DNA of 20,326 nt, from assembly GCA_964384805.1 (NCBI GenBank), contig CAYLLO010000025.1, forward strand, positions 1 to 20,326. The letters run 5' to 3'. A model generated the notes under the pieces. The model was not told the DNA's origin. It did not search any database and saw only the letters and a list, made by a program, of their open reading frames with translations. Both the position numbers and the translations under genes were made by a program. Source of the DNA: HGM10611 sp964384805. GTDB taxonomy: Bacteria; Bacillota_I; Bacilli_A; ML615J-28; CAG-313. Position 1 is the first letter of the stretch, and the number at the start of each line of letters is the position of its first letter. Positions 6,861 to 13,388 of this stretch are shown here, piece after piece.

Positions 6861-7403
6861 ATTAGTAAGTCTTTTGATAAGAAAGTCGATGTTTTAGTCA
6901 ATGAAGATATTACCGCTGAAGAAGTTTTGGTAATTTCGGAAACTGGAGAAAAACTTGGTAGTATGCATAGTAAAGATGCATTAAAAATTGCCGATGAACG
7001 TGGTTACGATTTAGTTTGCGTAGCTCCGAATGTTGCTGTACCAGTATGTAAATTAATGGATTATAGTAAGTATCGTTATGATCAAATCAAAAAAGCTCGT
7101 GAAGCTAAGAAAAACCAAAAAATTGTTACTTTAAAAGAAATTCGTTTGAGTCCGACAATTGATACAGGTGATTTAACAACTAAACAAAAGGCGGCACGTC
7201 GTTTTTTAGTCGACGGTGATAAAGTTAAAGTAAGTTGTCGTTTCCGTGGTCGTATGATTGAATATGCTAATAAGACAAAAGAATTGTTTGTTAAATTTGC
7301 TGCTGGACTAGAAGATGTGTCAGTTATTGAACAACAACCATATCTTGATGGTCGCAACATGTTTATGCAACTAGGTCCAATTCCAGAAAAAAAGAAAAAT
7401 TAA
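6861..7403 (+). CDS. infC: Translation initiation factor IF-3, AUU start
   Basis: IF-3 binds the 30S subunit, keeps it from 50S and checks start codons. The 180 residues contain the family landmarks: an N-domain with CVAPNVAVPVCKLMDYSKYRY, the lysine-rich linker AREAKKNQKI, then LKEIRLSPTID and a C-domain KVKVSCRFRGRMIEY ending in LDGRNMFMQLGP. No ATG, GTG or TTG sits at a sensible place. The SD GGAGG (6849-6853) is seven bases before an ATT at 6861 (ATT AGT AAG), matching the conserved AUU start of infC that IF-3 uses to limit its own synthesis. A second ATT at 6858 is possible but too close to the SD. An upstream in-frame TTG at 6783 would read through the attenuator and add residues foreign to the family. 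Confidence 0.95.
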   Translation: MSKSFDKKVDVLVNEDITAEEVLVISETGEKLGSMHSKDALKIADERGYDLVCVAPNVAVPVCKLMDYSKYRYDQIKKAREAKKNQKIVTLKEIRLSPTIDTGDLTTKQKAARRFLVDGDKVKVSCRFRGRMIEYANKTKELFVKFAAGLEDVSVIEQQPYLDGRNMFMQLGPIPEKKKN

Positions 7404-7425
7404 TTATTAAGAAGGAGAAAAAAAT

Positions 7426-7626
7426 ATGCCAAAAATGAGAAGTCATAGCGGAACTAAAAAACGCTTAAGAATCACAGGTAGTGGGAAAATAGTTCGTAGT
7501 CAAGCTGGAACTAGCCATTTAGCACCTGGAAAAACCCAAAAACAAACAAGACATTTAAGAAAAGAAGCAGCTGTATGTACATCTGATTTACGTCGAATCA
7601 GACAACAAGTTGCTAACATCAAATAA
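7426..7626 (+). CDS. rpmI: 50S ribosomal protein L35
   Basis: This is a small basic protein of the large ribosomal subunit. All 66 residues match the family length and its pattern: MPKMRSHSGTKKRLRITGSGKI, then SHLAPGKTQKQTRHLRK and a short basic C-terminus. The SD GAAGGAG lies nine bases before the ATG. It is 22 bases after infC and 14 before rplT in the universal infC-rpmI-rplT order, so it is controlled by the same leader. The stop codon TAA touches the rplT SD (AAGGAGG), which suggests translational coupling with L20. Confidence 0.97.
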   Translation: MPKMRSHSGTKKRLRITGSGKIVRSQAGTSHLAPGKTQKQTRHLRKEAAVCTSDLRRIRQQVANIK

Positions 7627-7640
7627 GGAGGAAGCCAAAT

Positions 7641-8009
7641 ATGCCAAGAACTAAGGGTGGAGTTGTAAGTCGTAGAAGACGTAATAAAGTTTTAAAGCTT
7701 GCTAAAGGTTACTTTGGGTCAAAGCATGCGTTATATAAAACTGCTCATGAACAAGTAATGCATTCATTAAGATATGCTTATCGTGATCGTCGTGTTAACA
7801 AACGTAACTTCCGTAAATTATGGATTATTCGTGTTAATGCCGCTGCACGTACTAATGGAATTAACTATAGCTTATTAATGCATGGTTTAAATTTAGCAAA
7901 TGTTGCCGTTAACAGAAAGATGTTAGCAGATTTAGCAGTAAATGATGCTGCTACATTTGCAAGCCTTTGTGAAACAGCAAAAGAAGCTATTGCTGCACAA
8001 AAAAAATAG
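7641..8009 (+). CDS. rplT: 50S ribosomal protein L20
   Basis: L20 is an early-assembly protein that binds 23S rRNA and, in Firmicutes, the leader of its own operon. The 122-residue sequence is full length. It has the basic unstructured N-terminus (MPRTKGGVVSRRRRNKVLKLAKGYFG), the helix with AYRDRRVNKRNFRKLWIIRVNAAAR, and the C-terminal domain that contacts the leader RNA (about 60-118). The SD AAGGAGG sits nine bases before the ATG. It is the last gene of the operon and is followed by a hairpin-rich 3' region and a terminator at 8114-8146. It very likely acts on the leader at 6679-6860. Confidence 0.97.
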   Translation: MPRTKGGVVSRRRRNKVLKLAKGYFGSKHALYKTAHEQVMHSLRYAYRDRRVNKRNFRKLWIIRVNAAARTNGINYSLLMHGLNLANVAVNRKMLADLAVNDAATFASLCETAKEAIAAQKK

Positions 8010-8041
8010 TAAATTAGATTGTCTGTATATAGTGGTGTAGT

Positions 8042-8095
8042 TAAAGAATTTTTATGCCTAAAATTAAGGTATTGCTAACTTAAAATAATTCTTTA
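8042..8095 (+). other. Hairpin in the 3' untranslated region of rplT
   Basis: TAAAGAATT (8042-8050) pairs perfectly with AATTCTTTA (8087-8095), and an inner ATGCC/GGTAT pairing is possible. There is no T tract, so it is not a terminator. It may be an mRNA-stabilising or RNase-processing structure upstream of the true terminator. Confidence 0.45.
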
Positions 8096-8113
8096 CCAAA
8101 GATGATAATAAAA

Positions 8114-8146
8114 AGACGTTAAGTTTATTCTTAGCGTCTTTTTTTA
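8114..8146 (+). terminator. Terminator of the infC-rpmI-rplT operon
   Basis: A ten-base-pair stem (8114-8123 with 8130-8139, one G-U pair) with the loop TTTATT is followed by a run of T through 8146. A run of A precedes the stem, so it could also stop transcripts coming from the other strand. Confidence 0.9.
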
Positions 8147-8155
8147 TTAGTAATG

Positions 8156-8440
8156 TTAGATATAGCGTTTTTTGAGCATAGATGGCAAATACACAATTAG
8201 TAGAACGATTGTAATCAAAGGAAGAGCAGCATACATATACCAGTATGAATGAGGAATAAGACTCCAAAACAAAGGTAATGGCATAATAATCGGGTGAATT
8301 GAATACATATAATTGACTTGAATAAGTTCTCCATTTCGATCTATAATGTTGTTGTTCAAGCAATATGCATTTATTCCTAAATTACATAAGTGCACAAAGG
8401 TGTAAATACCTAAGGTAATTGTATATGTAGAAAAACACAA
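8156..8440 (-). CDS. Possible small membrane protein or membrane-protein remnant
   Basis: This is an open frame of 94 codons on the minus strand with two strongly hydrophobic segments (about residues 8-25 and 50-85) and a basic end (SMLKKRYI), compatible with a real membrane protein. Against it, the first codon is TTG, no SD precedes it, and I see no minus-strand promoter before the frame closes at about 8459. I recognise no family. It may be the C-terminal remnant of a larger membrane protein. It fills the otherwise empty 388 bases between the rplT terminator and the relP ATG and would end opposite a terminator that looks bidirectional. Confidence 0.35.
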   Translation of the reverse strand: MCFSTYTITLGIYTFVHLCNLGINAYCLNNNIIDRNGELIQVNYMYSIHPIIMPLPLFWSLIPHSYWYMYAALPLITIVLLIVYLPSMLKKRYI

Positions 8441-8466
8441 AAGTATAAGAGTCGTTTTTTATTTTC

Positions 8467-8495
8467 TTGAAAAAAGATAAAAAAGATGCTATAAT
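8467..8495 (+). promoter_or_regulatory. Promoter of relP
   Basis: TTGAAA (8467-8472), a 17-base spacer, then TATAAT (8490-8495) with an extended -10 TG at 8487-8488. The ATG at 8535 follows behind AAAGG. Confidence 0.85.
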
Positions 8496-8534
8496 CTAGT
8501 AAATGGATATAGAAGGTACAAAGAAAGGTATCAT

Positions 8535-9215
8535 ATGGCAAAAGAAGTATTATTAATTGATAAATTAGAAGAAATAGTAGGAGAAAAGACAGTCGCTGAA
8601 GTTGATGAAATATTTTCAAATGCTAAAACCTTTATGACTTATTATCGTTGTGCTATGCTCGAAATTGAGACAAAATTTAATGTGTTAAATGAGCAATTTT
8701 CGCTTAGACATGAACGTAATCCAATTGAATATATAAAGACAAGATTAAAATCATTTGAAAGTATTACAAGTAAATTGCAACGCAAAAATCTTTTAATTAG
8801 TTTAGAAAATGTTGCGAAAGAATTAAATGATGTAGCTGGAGTTAGAGTAGTATGTAGTTTTATTGATGATATATACTTGTTGGCTGATTGTTTAATTAAT
8901 CAAGATGATGTACGTTTAATTAAGATGAAAGATTATATCAAAAATCCTAAAAAAAATGGGTACCGTTCCTTACATTTAATTGTTGAAATACCTATTTTTT
9001 TACAAAAAGAAAAAAAATATATTAAAGTTGAAGTTCAATTAAGAACGATTGCGATGGAATTATGGGCTAATTTGGAACATCGTATGCGTTATAAAAAGAA
9101 TTTAAATGAGGAAATATTAAAAATAATAGATTATGAATTATATGAGTGTGCAAGTATCAGTCATTTATTAGATACTAGAATGAAAGAAATTCGCAAAATT
9201 GTTGAGGGTGAGTAA
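8535..9215 (+). CDS. relP: Small alarmone synthetase, RelP (YwaC)-type
   Basis: This enzyme transfers pyrophosphate from ATP to GDP or GTP to make (p)ppGpp, the stringent-response signal. The 226 residues contain only the synthetase domain, with no HD hydrolase and no TGS/ACT regulatory part, so it is a monofunctional small synthetase. Key motifs are NPIEYIKTRLKSFESI (62-77), the Mg-binding D99 in NDVAGVRVV, KNGYRSLHL (140-148, the guanine-binding loop), EVQLRT with E166 (166-171), and LEHRMRYK. The wording NPIE..K.R.KSFESI and GVRVVCSF.DDIY is closer to Bacillus YwaC/RelP than to YjbM/RelQ. It has its own strong promoter and is directly followed, one base later, by a permease gene, so the two are probably co-transcribed. 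Confidence 0.92.
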   Translation: MAKEVLLIDKLEEIVGEKTVAEVDEIFSNAKTFMTYYRCAMLEIETKFNVLNEQFSLRHERNPIEYIKTRLKSFESITSKLQRKNLLISLENVAKELNDVAGVRVVCSFIDDIYLLADCLINQDDVRLIKMKDYIKNPKKNGYRSLHLIVEIPIFLQKEKKYIKVEVQLRTIAMELWANLEHRMRYKKNLNEEILKIIDYELYECASISHLLDTRMKEIRKIVEGE

Positions 9216-9216
9216 T

Positions 9217-10362
9217 ATGAAAAATAATCAAAAACACCATTATTTATTAGTTGCTTTTGGGGTAGTGTTATTGGTAGTTCTATTACATTTAGGGACTATT
9301 TTTTCGTGGCTAGCAAATATTATCAGTGTATTGATGCCGGTTTTAGCAGGATTCATTATTGCGTTTATTCTTAATGTCCCAATGCGAGGAATTGAGAGAT
9401 TAATTGATAGATTAAGAAAAAAGAAAGATAAAAAAATGAATCTTAAGTTAAAACGAGGAATTAGTTTTTCAATTACTATTTTGCTATTATTAGGAGTTAT
9501 TACCTTAGTTGGAGTAGTAGTTATACCTAAACTTATCGATTCTATTGTAAGTATTTATGATTTAATTATTAGCAAATGGCCATATATTGTTGAATTGTTA
9601 GAAAATTTAGGTATTGATGCTATGGTTGTTCAAAGTTGGATTGACAAATTTGATCTTAAGGAGTTGATAGGTGCCTTATCTCAAAACACATTAGATTTAT
9701 TTGGTTTTATTTTTAAATTTGTGGGATCAACTGTTTCAGGTATTGTTTCATTAGGAATAGGAATTGTTATCGCAATATATATATTATTTGGTAAAGAAAG
9801 TTTAGTTGATAATACAAGAAAGTTTATTAATGCTCATATTAAAGAAAAAATTTCCCATTTTATTTTTTTAACTGCTAAATTAGTAGATGAAAAGTACACT
9901 AAATTTTTATCAGGACAATGTGTGGAAGCTTGTATTTTAGGGATATTAATGCTTATAGTTTTATCAATTTTAGGAATTCCATACGCTAGTTTAATTGCGG
10001 TTTTTACAGCTTTTTGTGCTTTTGTTCCTTATGTTGGGGCTTTCTTATCATGTTTTATAGGAGCATTTTTAATTCTTTTAGCTAATCCAAGTAAAGTAAT
10101 TATTTATATTATTGCTTATGTTGTAACACAATTTGTAGAAAATCAATTTATTTATCCTCATGTTGTAGGTACTTCGGTGGGGCTAAATGCTTTATGGACA
10201 ATTATTGCGGTATTTATTGGAAGCAAACTGCTGGGATTATTTGGAATGATATTTTTTATACCATTGTTTGCAGTTATTGTAGAATTAGTTAATCGATATA
10301 CAGAAAAGAAGTTAGAAGATAATAAGACTAATGTTACAATGTCTATAAATAATAATAATTAA
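9217..10362 (+). CDS. AI-2E family membrane transporter (UPF0118)
   Basis: The start chosen is the ATG at 9217 behind GAGGGTGAG; an upstream TTG at 9199 would overlap relP and lacks an SD. The 381-residue protein has about eight hydrophobic segments. It has the paired N-terminal helices with a basic loop (RLIDRLRKKKDKK) and a periplasmic-facing region around 105-150. The family-typical C-terminal run is PHVVGTSVGLNALWTIIAVFIGSKLLGLFGMIFFIPLFAVI. Family members export small molecules or exchange Na+/H+, and the AI-2 substrate of the founding member should not be assumed here. One base separates it from relP, suggesting co-expression under the relP promoter. Confidence 0.9.
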   Translation: MKNNQKHHYLLVAFGVVLLVVLLHLGTIFSWLANIISVLMPVLAGFIIAFILNVPMRGIERLIDRLRKKKDKKMNLKLKRGISFSITILLLLGVITLVGVVVIPKLIDSIVSIYDLIISKWPYIVELLENLGIDAMVVQSWIDKFDLKELIGALSQNTLDLFGFIFKFVGSTVSGIVSLGIGIVIAIYILFGKESLVDNTRKFINAHIKEKISHFIFLTAKLVDEKYTKFLSGQCVEACILGILMLIVLSILGIPYASLIAVFTAFCAFVPYVGAFLSCFIGAFLILLANPSKVIIYIIAYVVTQFVENQFIYPHVVGTSVGLNALWTIIAVFIGSKLLGLFGMIFFIPLFAVIVELVNRYTEKKLEDNKTNVTMSINNNN

Positions 10363-10365
10363 TAA

Positions 10366-10512
10366 ATTAGAGTGAAAAATGATACTAATGGTGAATGTAA
10401 GAAGGGTAATATAGAAATTGAAAAAGGTCAAAAAATACCGATAATCAGCAAATTCATAAAGGAAGGATATAACTTTGATGGTTGGTATCATAATAATATA
10501 AAATGTCCTTAA
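10366..10512 (+). pseudogene. Fragment of an InlB-type repeat surface protein
   Basis: A 48-codon open frame directly after the AI-2E gene encodes NGECKKGNIEIEKGQKIP, then KEGYNFDGWYHNN, the signature of a Listeria-Bacteroides (InlB B / Flg_new) repeat. It has no ATG and no SD in frame, and nothing recognisable precedes the repeat. It is a cut-off end of a surface protein. The neighbouring minus-strand metallophosphoesterase carries the same kind of repeat but in the opposite orientation, so this is not simply its displaced tail. Confidence 0.65.
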
Positions 10513-10540
10513 AGTGTCAAAAGCTTTAAAGACATTTTTT
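10501..10540 (+). terminator. Terminator after the AI-2E gene, probably two-way
   Basis: A stem of about 14 pairs (10501-10514 with 10524-10537, one mismatch) with a nine-base loop is followed by T at 10535-10540. It overlaps the end of the InlB-repeat fragment and its stop codon. Read on the minus strand it is followed by TTTTA and could also end the metallophosphoesterase transcript, which lacks another clear terminator. Confidence 0.75.
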
Positions 10541-10594
10541 ATTTCATTATTGTTGCTTATTGGAAACCGCGCCTTTTTTAGATGCGGTTAATTA

Positions 10595-12427
10595 CTATTT
10601 TTTCTTTCTAAAGAAGATGAATGATAAGGAAATGAATGCAATAAGAGAAGAAGTTAGATGTAGTAAATCCTTTTTACATCCTTCCTTAGCAGGTTCTTCA
10701 GTTTTGATTTTTTCATAAAGGGCTGTAATTACTAAGTCTTCTTTAACGTTATTAAAATTTTTGTCCCAACCTTTAAATTCATAACCTTCTATAGTAGGAG
10801 CATCTGGGGCAGTTGCCTCTTTACCTTCTTTAACGGTTTCTTCCTTTAAGATATTACCATCTTTATCTTTGAATGTTACCGCATACTTATTGACTAATAA
10901 CTCTTTATTATTAATAATTTCAATAGATTTGGTAATAGTTGTACCATCTAGTTTAGTAATAACAATATCATAGTAATAGTTAGTATCACTATAGTTAGCT
11001 CCTAAATCGATGGAATTAATATTGGCAAGTTTAATTTTTCTAGAGACATCTTTAAGTTTGTTTTCTGTGTATAAGTTAACTTCTTTGCCTGATAGACTAA
11101 TATTGTCAACATAACCATAGATATCAGAGTTCCAAACGAGTTTAGCAGTTTCTTTGCTTTCATCACGTTCTATTTCAAGAGAGTTTAAAAAATTTTCTTC
11201 GTTATATCTAGTGCTAATACTACGGCGATTTCTAATTTCTAAACTATATTGTTCATCACCCATATTATTGTACATTTTAATGTTTAAACGAGAAGAAGTA
11301 ACTGTAATAATACAACCAGCATAGTTTAAGTTTTGGACATAATCCATACCATCGTCATTAGCTTTGTATGTCTTATTACCTACAGCAGGGCCAATTACAT
11401 GTGTTACACCTAAATCTTGATTGAATTCTCCATTTAAACGGGTTTTTTGAACGCAGAATGTATGTTCGTGTCCACTTAATACTAAATCAACCGCATATTC
11501 TTCAAATATATCTCCAAAAGCTTTCTTCATTCTGTTAGCATCACTTGAATAGTTACCTCCTGTAATTAAACCAGCATGAATACCTACAATAATAAAGTCA
11601 GCAGTGTTATTATCTAAGACATTTTTAATCCAATTTCGTTGTTCTTGAACGTATTCGTTTTTAATTGCATCAATCATTAAAAATAAAATATTGTTATATG
11701 TAAAGTAATAAGAAGAATTCATACGTCCTTCAAAAGAATTTTTAGGATTATTAAAGTATTGATTATAAATTTCAGGTGAATCATAACTTGATGAGGCTGT
11801 TGTATAATATTCATGATTACCTGGAATGGTCGCATTAGGGAATGATTTTAACGATGTTACTTGACTAAAATAACTATTCCATTGTATTTCTCTACCAGCT
11901 CGATCGGTAACGTCACCAGTACTTAGCATAAAAGCGATATTAGGATTAGCTTTAAGTAAGTTCTGAAAAACGGATTCAACTTTATCGTAGCTATTATCAA
12001 ACGTTTGTGAGTCAGTAATCCATGCAAAAGTAGTTACGGATTCGTTTAGTCCTGTATTAAATTTACAAATATCTGATTTTTCATTACCTGCAATGATTTG
12101 GTAATAATAAGTTGTGTATAATTTTAAGTCTAATAGATTAACTCTACAAACATAACGTTTTTCAAAGGCTGGATAATCACCTTGGGCTTCTCTTTCCCAT
12201 TCATGAACTTCAGGTAATATTTTGGTGGCTTTTTTTAATTTGGAGTCAGTACCATAAATTACGTAAGAATTATCGTATCTTGTATGATAATTAATTCCTA
12301 TTTTGTCCATTGTTTCTCCTGGAGATGCAGTAATATTCGCAATTCCTGCATACATGGCATTGGTTGGAATTGAATAAATTAATAGTAAACTAATAATAGT
12401 ACTAAAAAATATAAGTATTTTTTTCAT
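10595..12427 (-). CDS. Surface purple-acid-phosphatase-like metallophosphoesterase
   Basis: The start chosen is the ATG at 12427 behind AGAGGTG; earlier in-frame ATGs would include promoter sequence. The 610-residue product has a signal peptide (to about A24), a fibronectin-like PAP N-terminal domain (about 28-127), then a calcineurin-like domain. Its ligands are D139 (ITDSQ; the usual DxH is DxQ here), D172 (GDVTD), N204-H205 (GNHE), H284 (IHAG), and H320 and H322 (GHEH). After a beta-rich region comes an InlB-type repeat (515-573, with GYEFKGWDKNF). The end is Gly583-Cys584, a hydrophobic helix and RKKK, which gives a surface anchor without LPXTG. It probably releases phosphate from extracellular esters; the substrate is unknown. 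It is transcribed from its own promoter, divergent from the leuS operon. Confidence 0.88.
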   Translation of the reverse strand: MKKILIFFSTIISLLLIYSIPTNAMYAGIANITASPGETMDKIGINYHTRYDNSYVIYGTDSKLKKATKILPEVHEWEREAQGDYPAFEKRYVCRVNLLDLKLYTTYYYQIIAGNEKSDICKFNTGLNESVTTFAWITDSQTFDNSYDKVESVFQNLLKANPNIAFMLSTGDVTDRAGREIQWNSYFSQVTSLKSFPNATIPGNHEYYTTASSSYDSPEIYNQYFNNPKNSFEGRMNSSYYFTYNNILFLMIDAIKNEYVQEQRNWIKNVLDNNTADFIIVGIHAGLITGGNYSSDANRMKKAFGDIFEEYAVDLVLSGHEHTFCVQKTRLNGEFNQDLGVTHVIGPAVGNKTYKANDDGMDYVQNLNYAGCIITVTSSRLNIKMYNNMGDEQYSLEIRNRRSISTRYNEENFLNSLEIERDESKETAKLVWNSDIYGYVDNISLSGKEVNLYTENKLKDVSRKIKLANINSIDLGANYSDTNYYYDIVITKLDGTTITKSIEIINNKELLVNKYAVTFKDKDGNILKEETVKEGKEATAPDAPTIEGYEFKGWDKNFNNVKEDLVITALYEKIKTEEPAKEGCKKDLLHLTSSLIAFISLSFIFFRKKK

Positions 12428-12453
12428 AATGTTTACACCTCTTTTTTTAAAAG

Positions 12454-12482
12454 ATTTTAACATAAAAATGTTTTTTATGCAA
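12454..12482 (-). promoter_or_regulatory. Promoter of the metallophosphoesterase gene
   Basis: Read on the minus strand: TTGCAT (12482-12477), a 17-base spacer, TAAAAT (12459-12454), with an extended -10 TG. The spacer holds the inverted repeat AACAT/ATGTT, a possible operator. The divergent promoter of the next operon lies 40 bases away. Confidence 0.75.
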
Positions 12483-12520
12483 ATGATTTTTAAAGAAAAA
12501 ATATCGGTTAGTTTCTTTTC

Positions 12521-12549
12521 TTGCAACAAAAGAGATAATATGTTATAAT
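12521..12549 (+). promoter_or_regulatory. Promoter of the DUF1189-leuS-yitT operon
   Basis: TTGCAA (12521-12526), a 17-base spacer, TATAAT (12544-12549) with TG at 12541-12542. It precedes the SD AAGGGG (12561-12566) and the ATG at 12573. Confidence 0.85.
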
Positions 12550-12572
12550 AAGTAAAATGAAAGGGGTATATT

Positions 12573-13388
12573 ATGTATCAAAGAATTAAAGACAGTTTAT
12601 TTTATCCTAAGAAACTTGCAACAAGTTATCAAAGAAAAACAATTGGTTTTGTGATATTTTTAATTATTTTAAGTTCTCTGCCATTTATTTTACATACTTG
12701 TGTTAATGGTTTTCTAACTCATTCAGATGTTAGAAATATTAAGACAACAATAGCGAAAAATAGTCCTATTGAATATCGTATTGTCAATCATCAATTAGTA
12801 GCTTATGAAGAAAATACGGCTAATTGCTATATTGTAATTAGTGAAGGTAGTCTGGGGATTGCTTTTATTAATAATAATGCCGAAGAAATGATTGTATCTG
12901 AACAATTTGTTATAATGCTAGATCAAGAAGGTCTCCACATTTGTTTGCCATATATTAGAGGTATTAATTTTAAATTGGCTGATTACTCACTATTAGAAAA
13001 TATTGATTTTAAAGATGCTCAATCAACAACTAATGATGATTTTTGGAGTCAAATTTTTGAATATGTCAATAGTATAATTAATAATATTAAAATTTGGTTA
13101 TACCCAATTTATTTTTTATTAATTATTATTCAAATGACAATCAGTATTTTAATGGGGATTTTTACTAATACGTTAATTTTAATTATTTTTGACCGTACGC
13201 CTGGAATTAAATTTACTGAAGTGTTTAAAAATAGTACTATTGCTTTTTTTCCATATGTTATAGCAGTTATCCTATCTTATGCTTTTAATTTAGGATTTTT
13301 ACAATATATTGGAAATATTATATCATTCATATATGCAATGATTGCCCACAATGAATATCGTAAAATAAAATACAAGGAGATGAAATAA
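12573..13388 (+). CDS. DUF1189-family membrane protein
   Basis: This is a 271-residue membrane protein of unknown function. It has one hydrophobic segment near the N-terminus (about 25-45) preceded by the family-like opening IKDSLFYPKKLATSYQRK, an outside loop of some 120 residues, and three more hydrophobic segments in the C-terminal half (about 170-255) with the DRTPGIKFTEVFK-type cytoplasmic loop. This topology and opening resemble DUF1189 proteins of Bacillus; identification is by pattern only. The gene starts the operon, and its stop overlaps the leuS start (TAATG at 13386-13390), so LeuRS synthesis is probably coupled to it. No T-box or other tRNA-sensing leader is visible upstream. Confidence 0.7.
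   Translation: MYQRIKDSLFYPKKLATSYQRKTIGFVIFLIILSSLPFILHTCVNGFLTHSDVRNIKTTIAKNSPIEYRIVNHQLVAYEENTANCYIVISEGSLGIAFINNNAEEMIVSEQFVIMLDQEGLHICLPYIRGINFKLADYSLLENIDFKDAQSTTNDDFWSQIFEYVNSIINNIKIWLYPIYFLLIIIQMTISILMGIFTNTLILIIFDRTPGIKFTEVFKNSTIAFFPYVIAVILSYAFNLGFLQYIGNIISFIYAMIAHNEYRKIKYKEMK

Noticed and set aside
7082..7360. Minus-strand frame inside infC
   Set aside because: It is a shadow of a highly conserved gene with no start signals.
8064..8363. Second minus-strand frame overlapping the small membrane ORF
   Set aside because: It runs through the rplT terminator and has no membrane or family pattern.
12428..12529. Upstream starts of the metallophosphoesterase on the minus strand
   Set aside because: These codons cover the promoter; the ATG at 12427 has an SD and starts the signal peptide.
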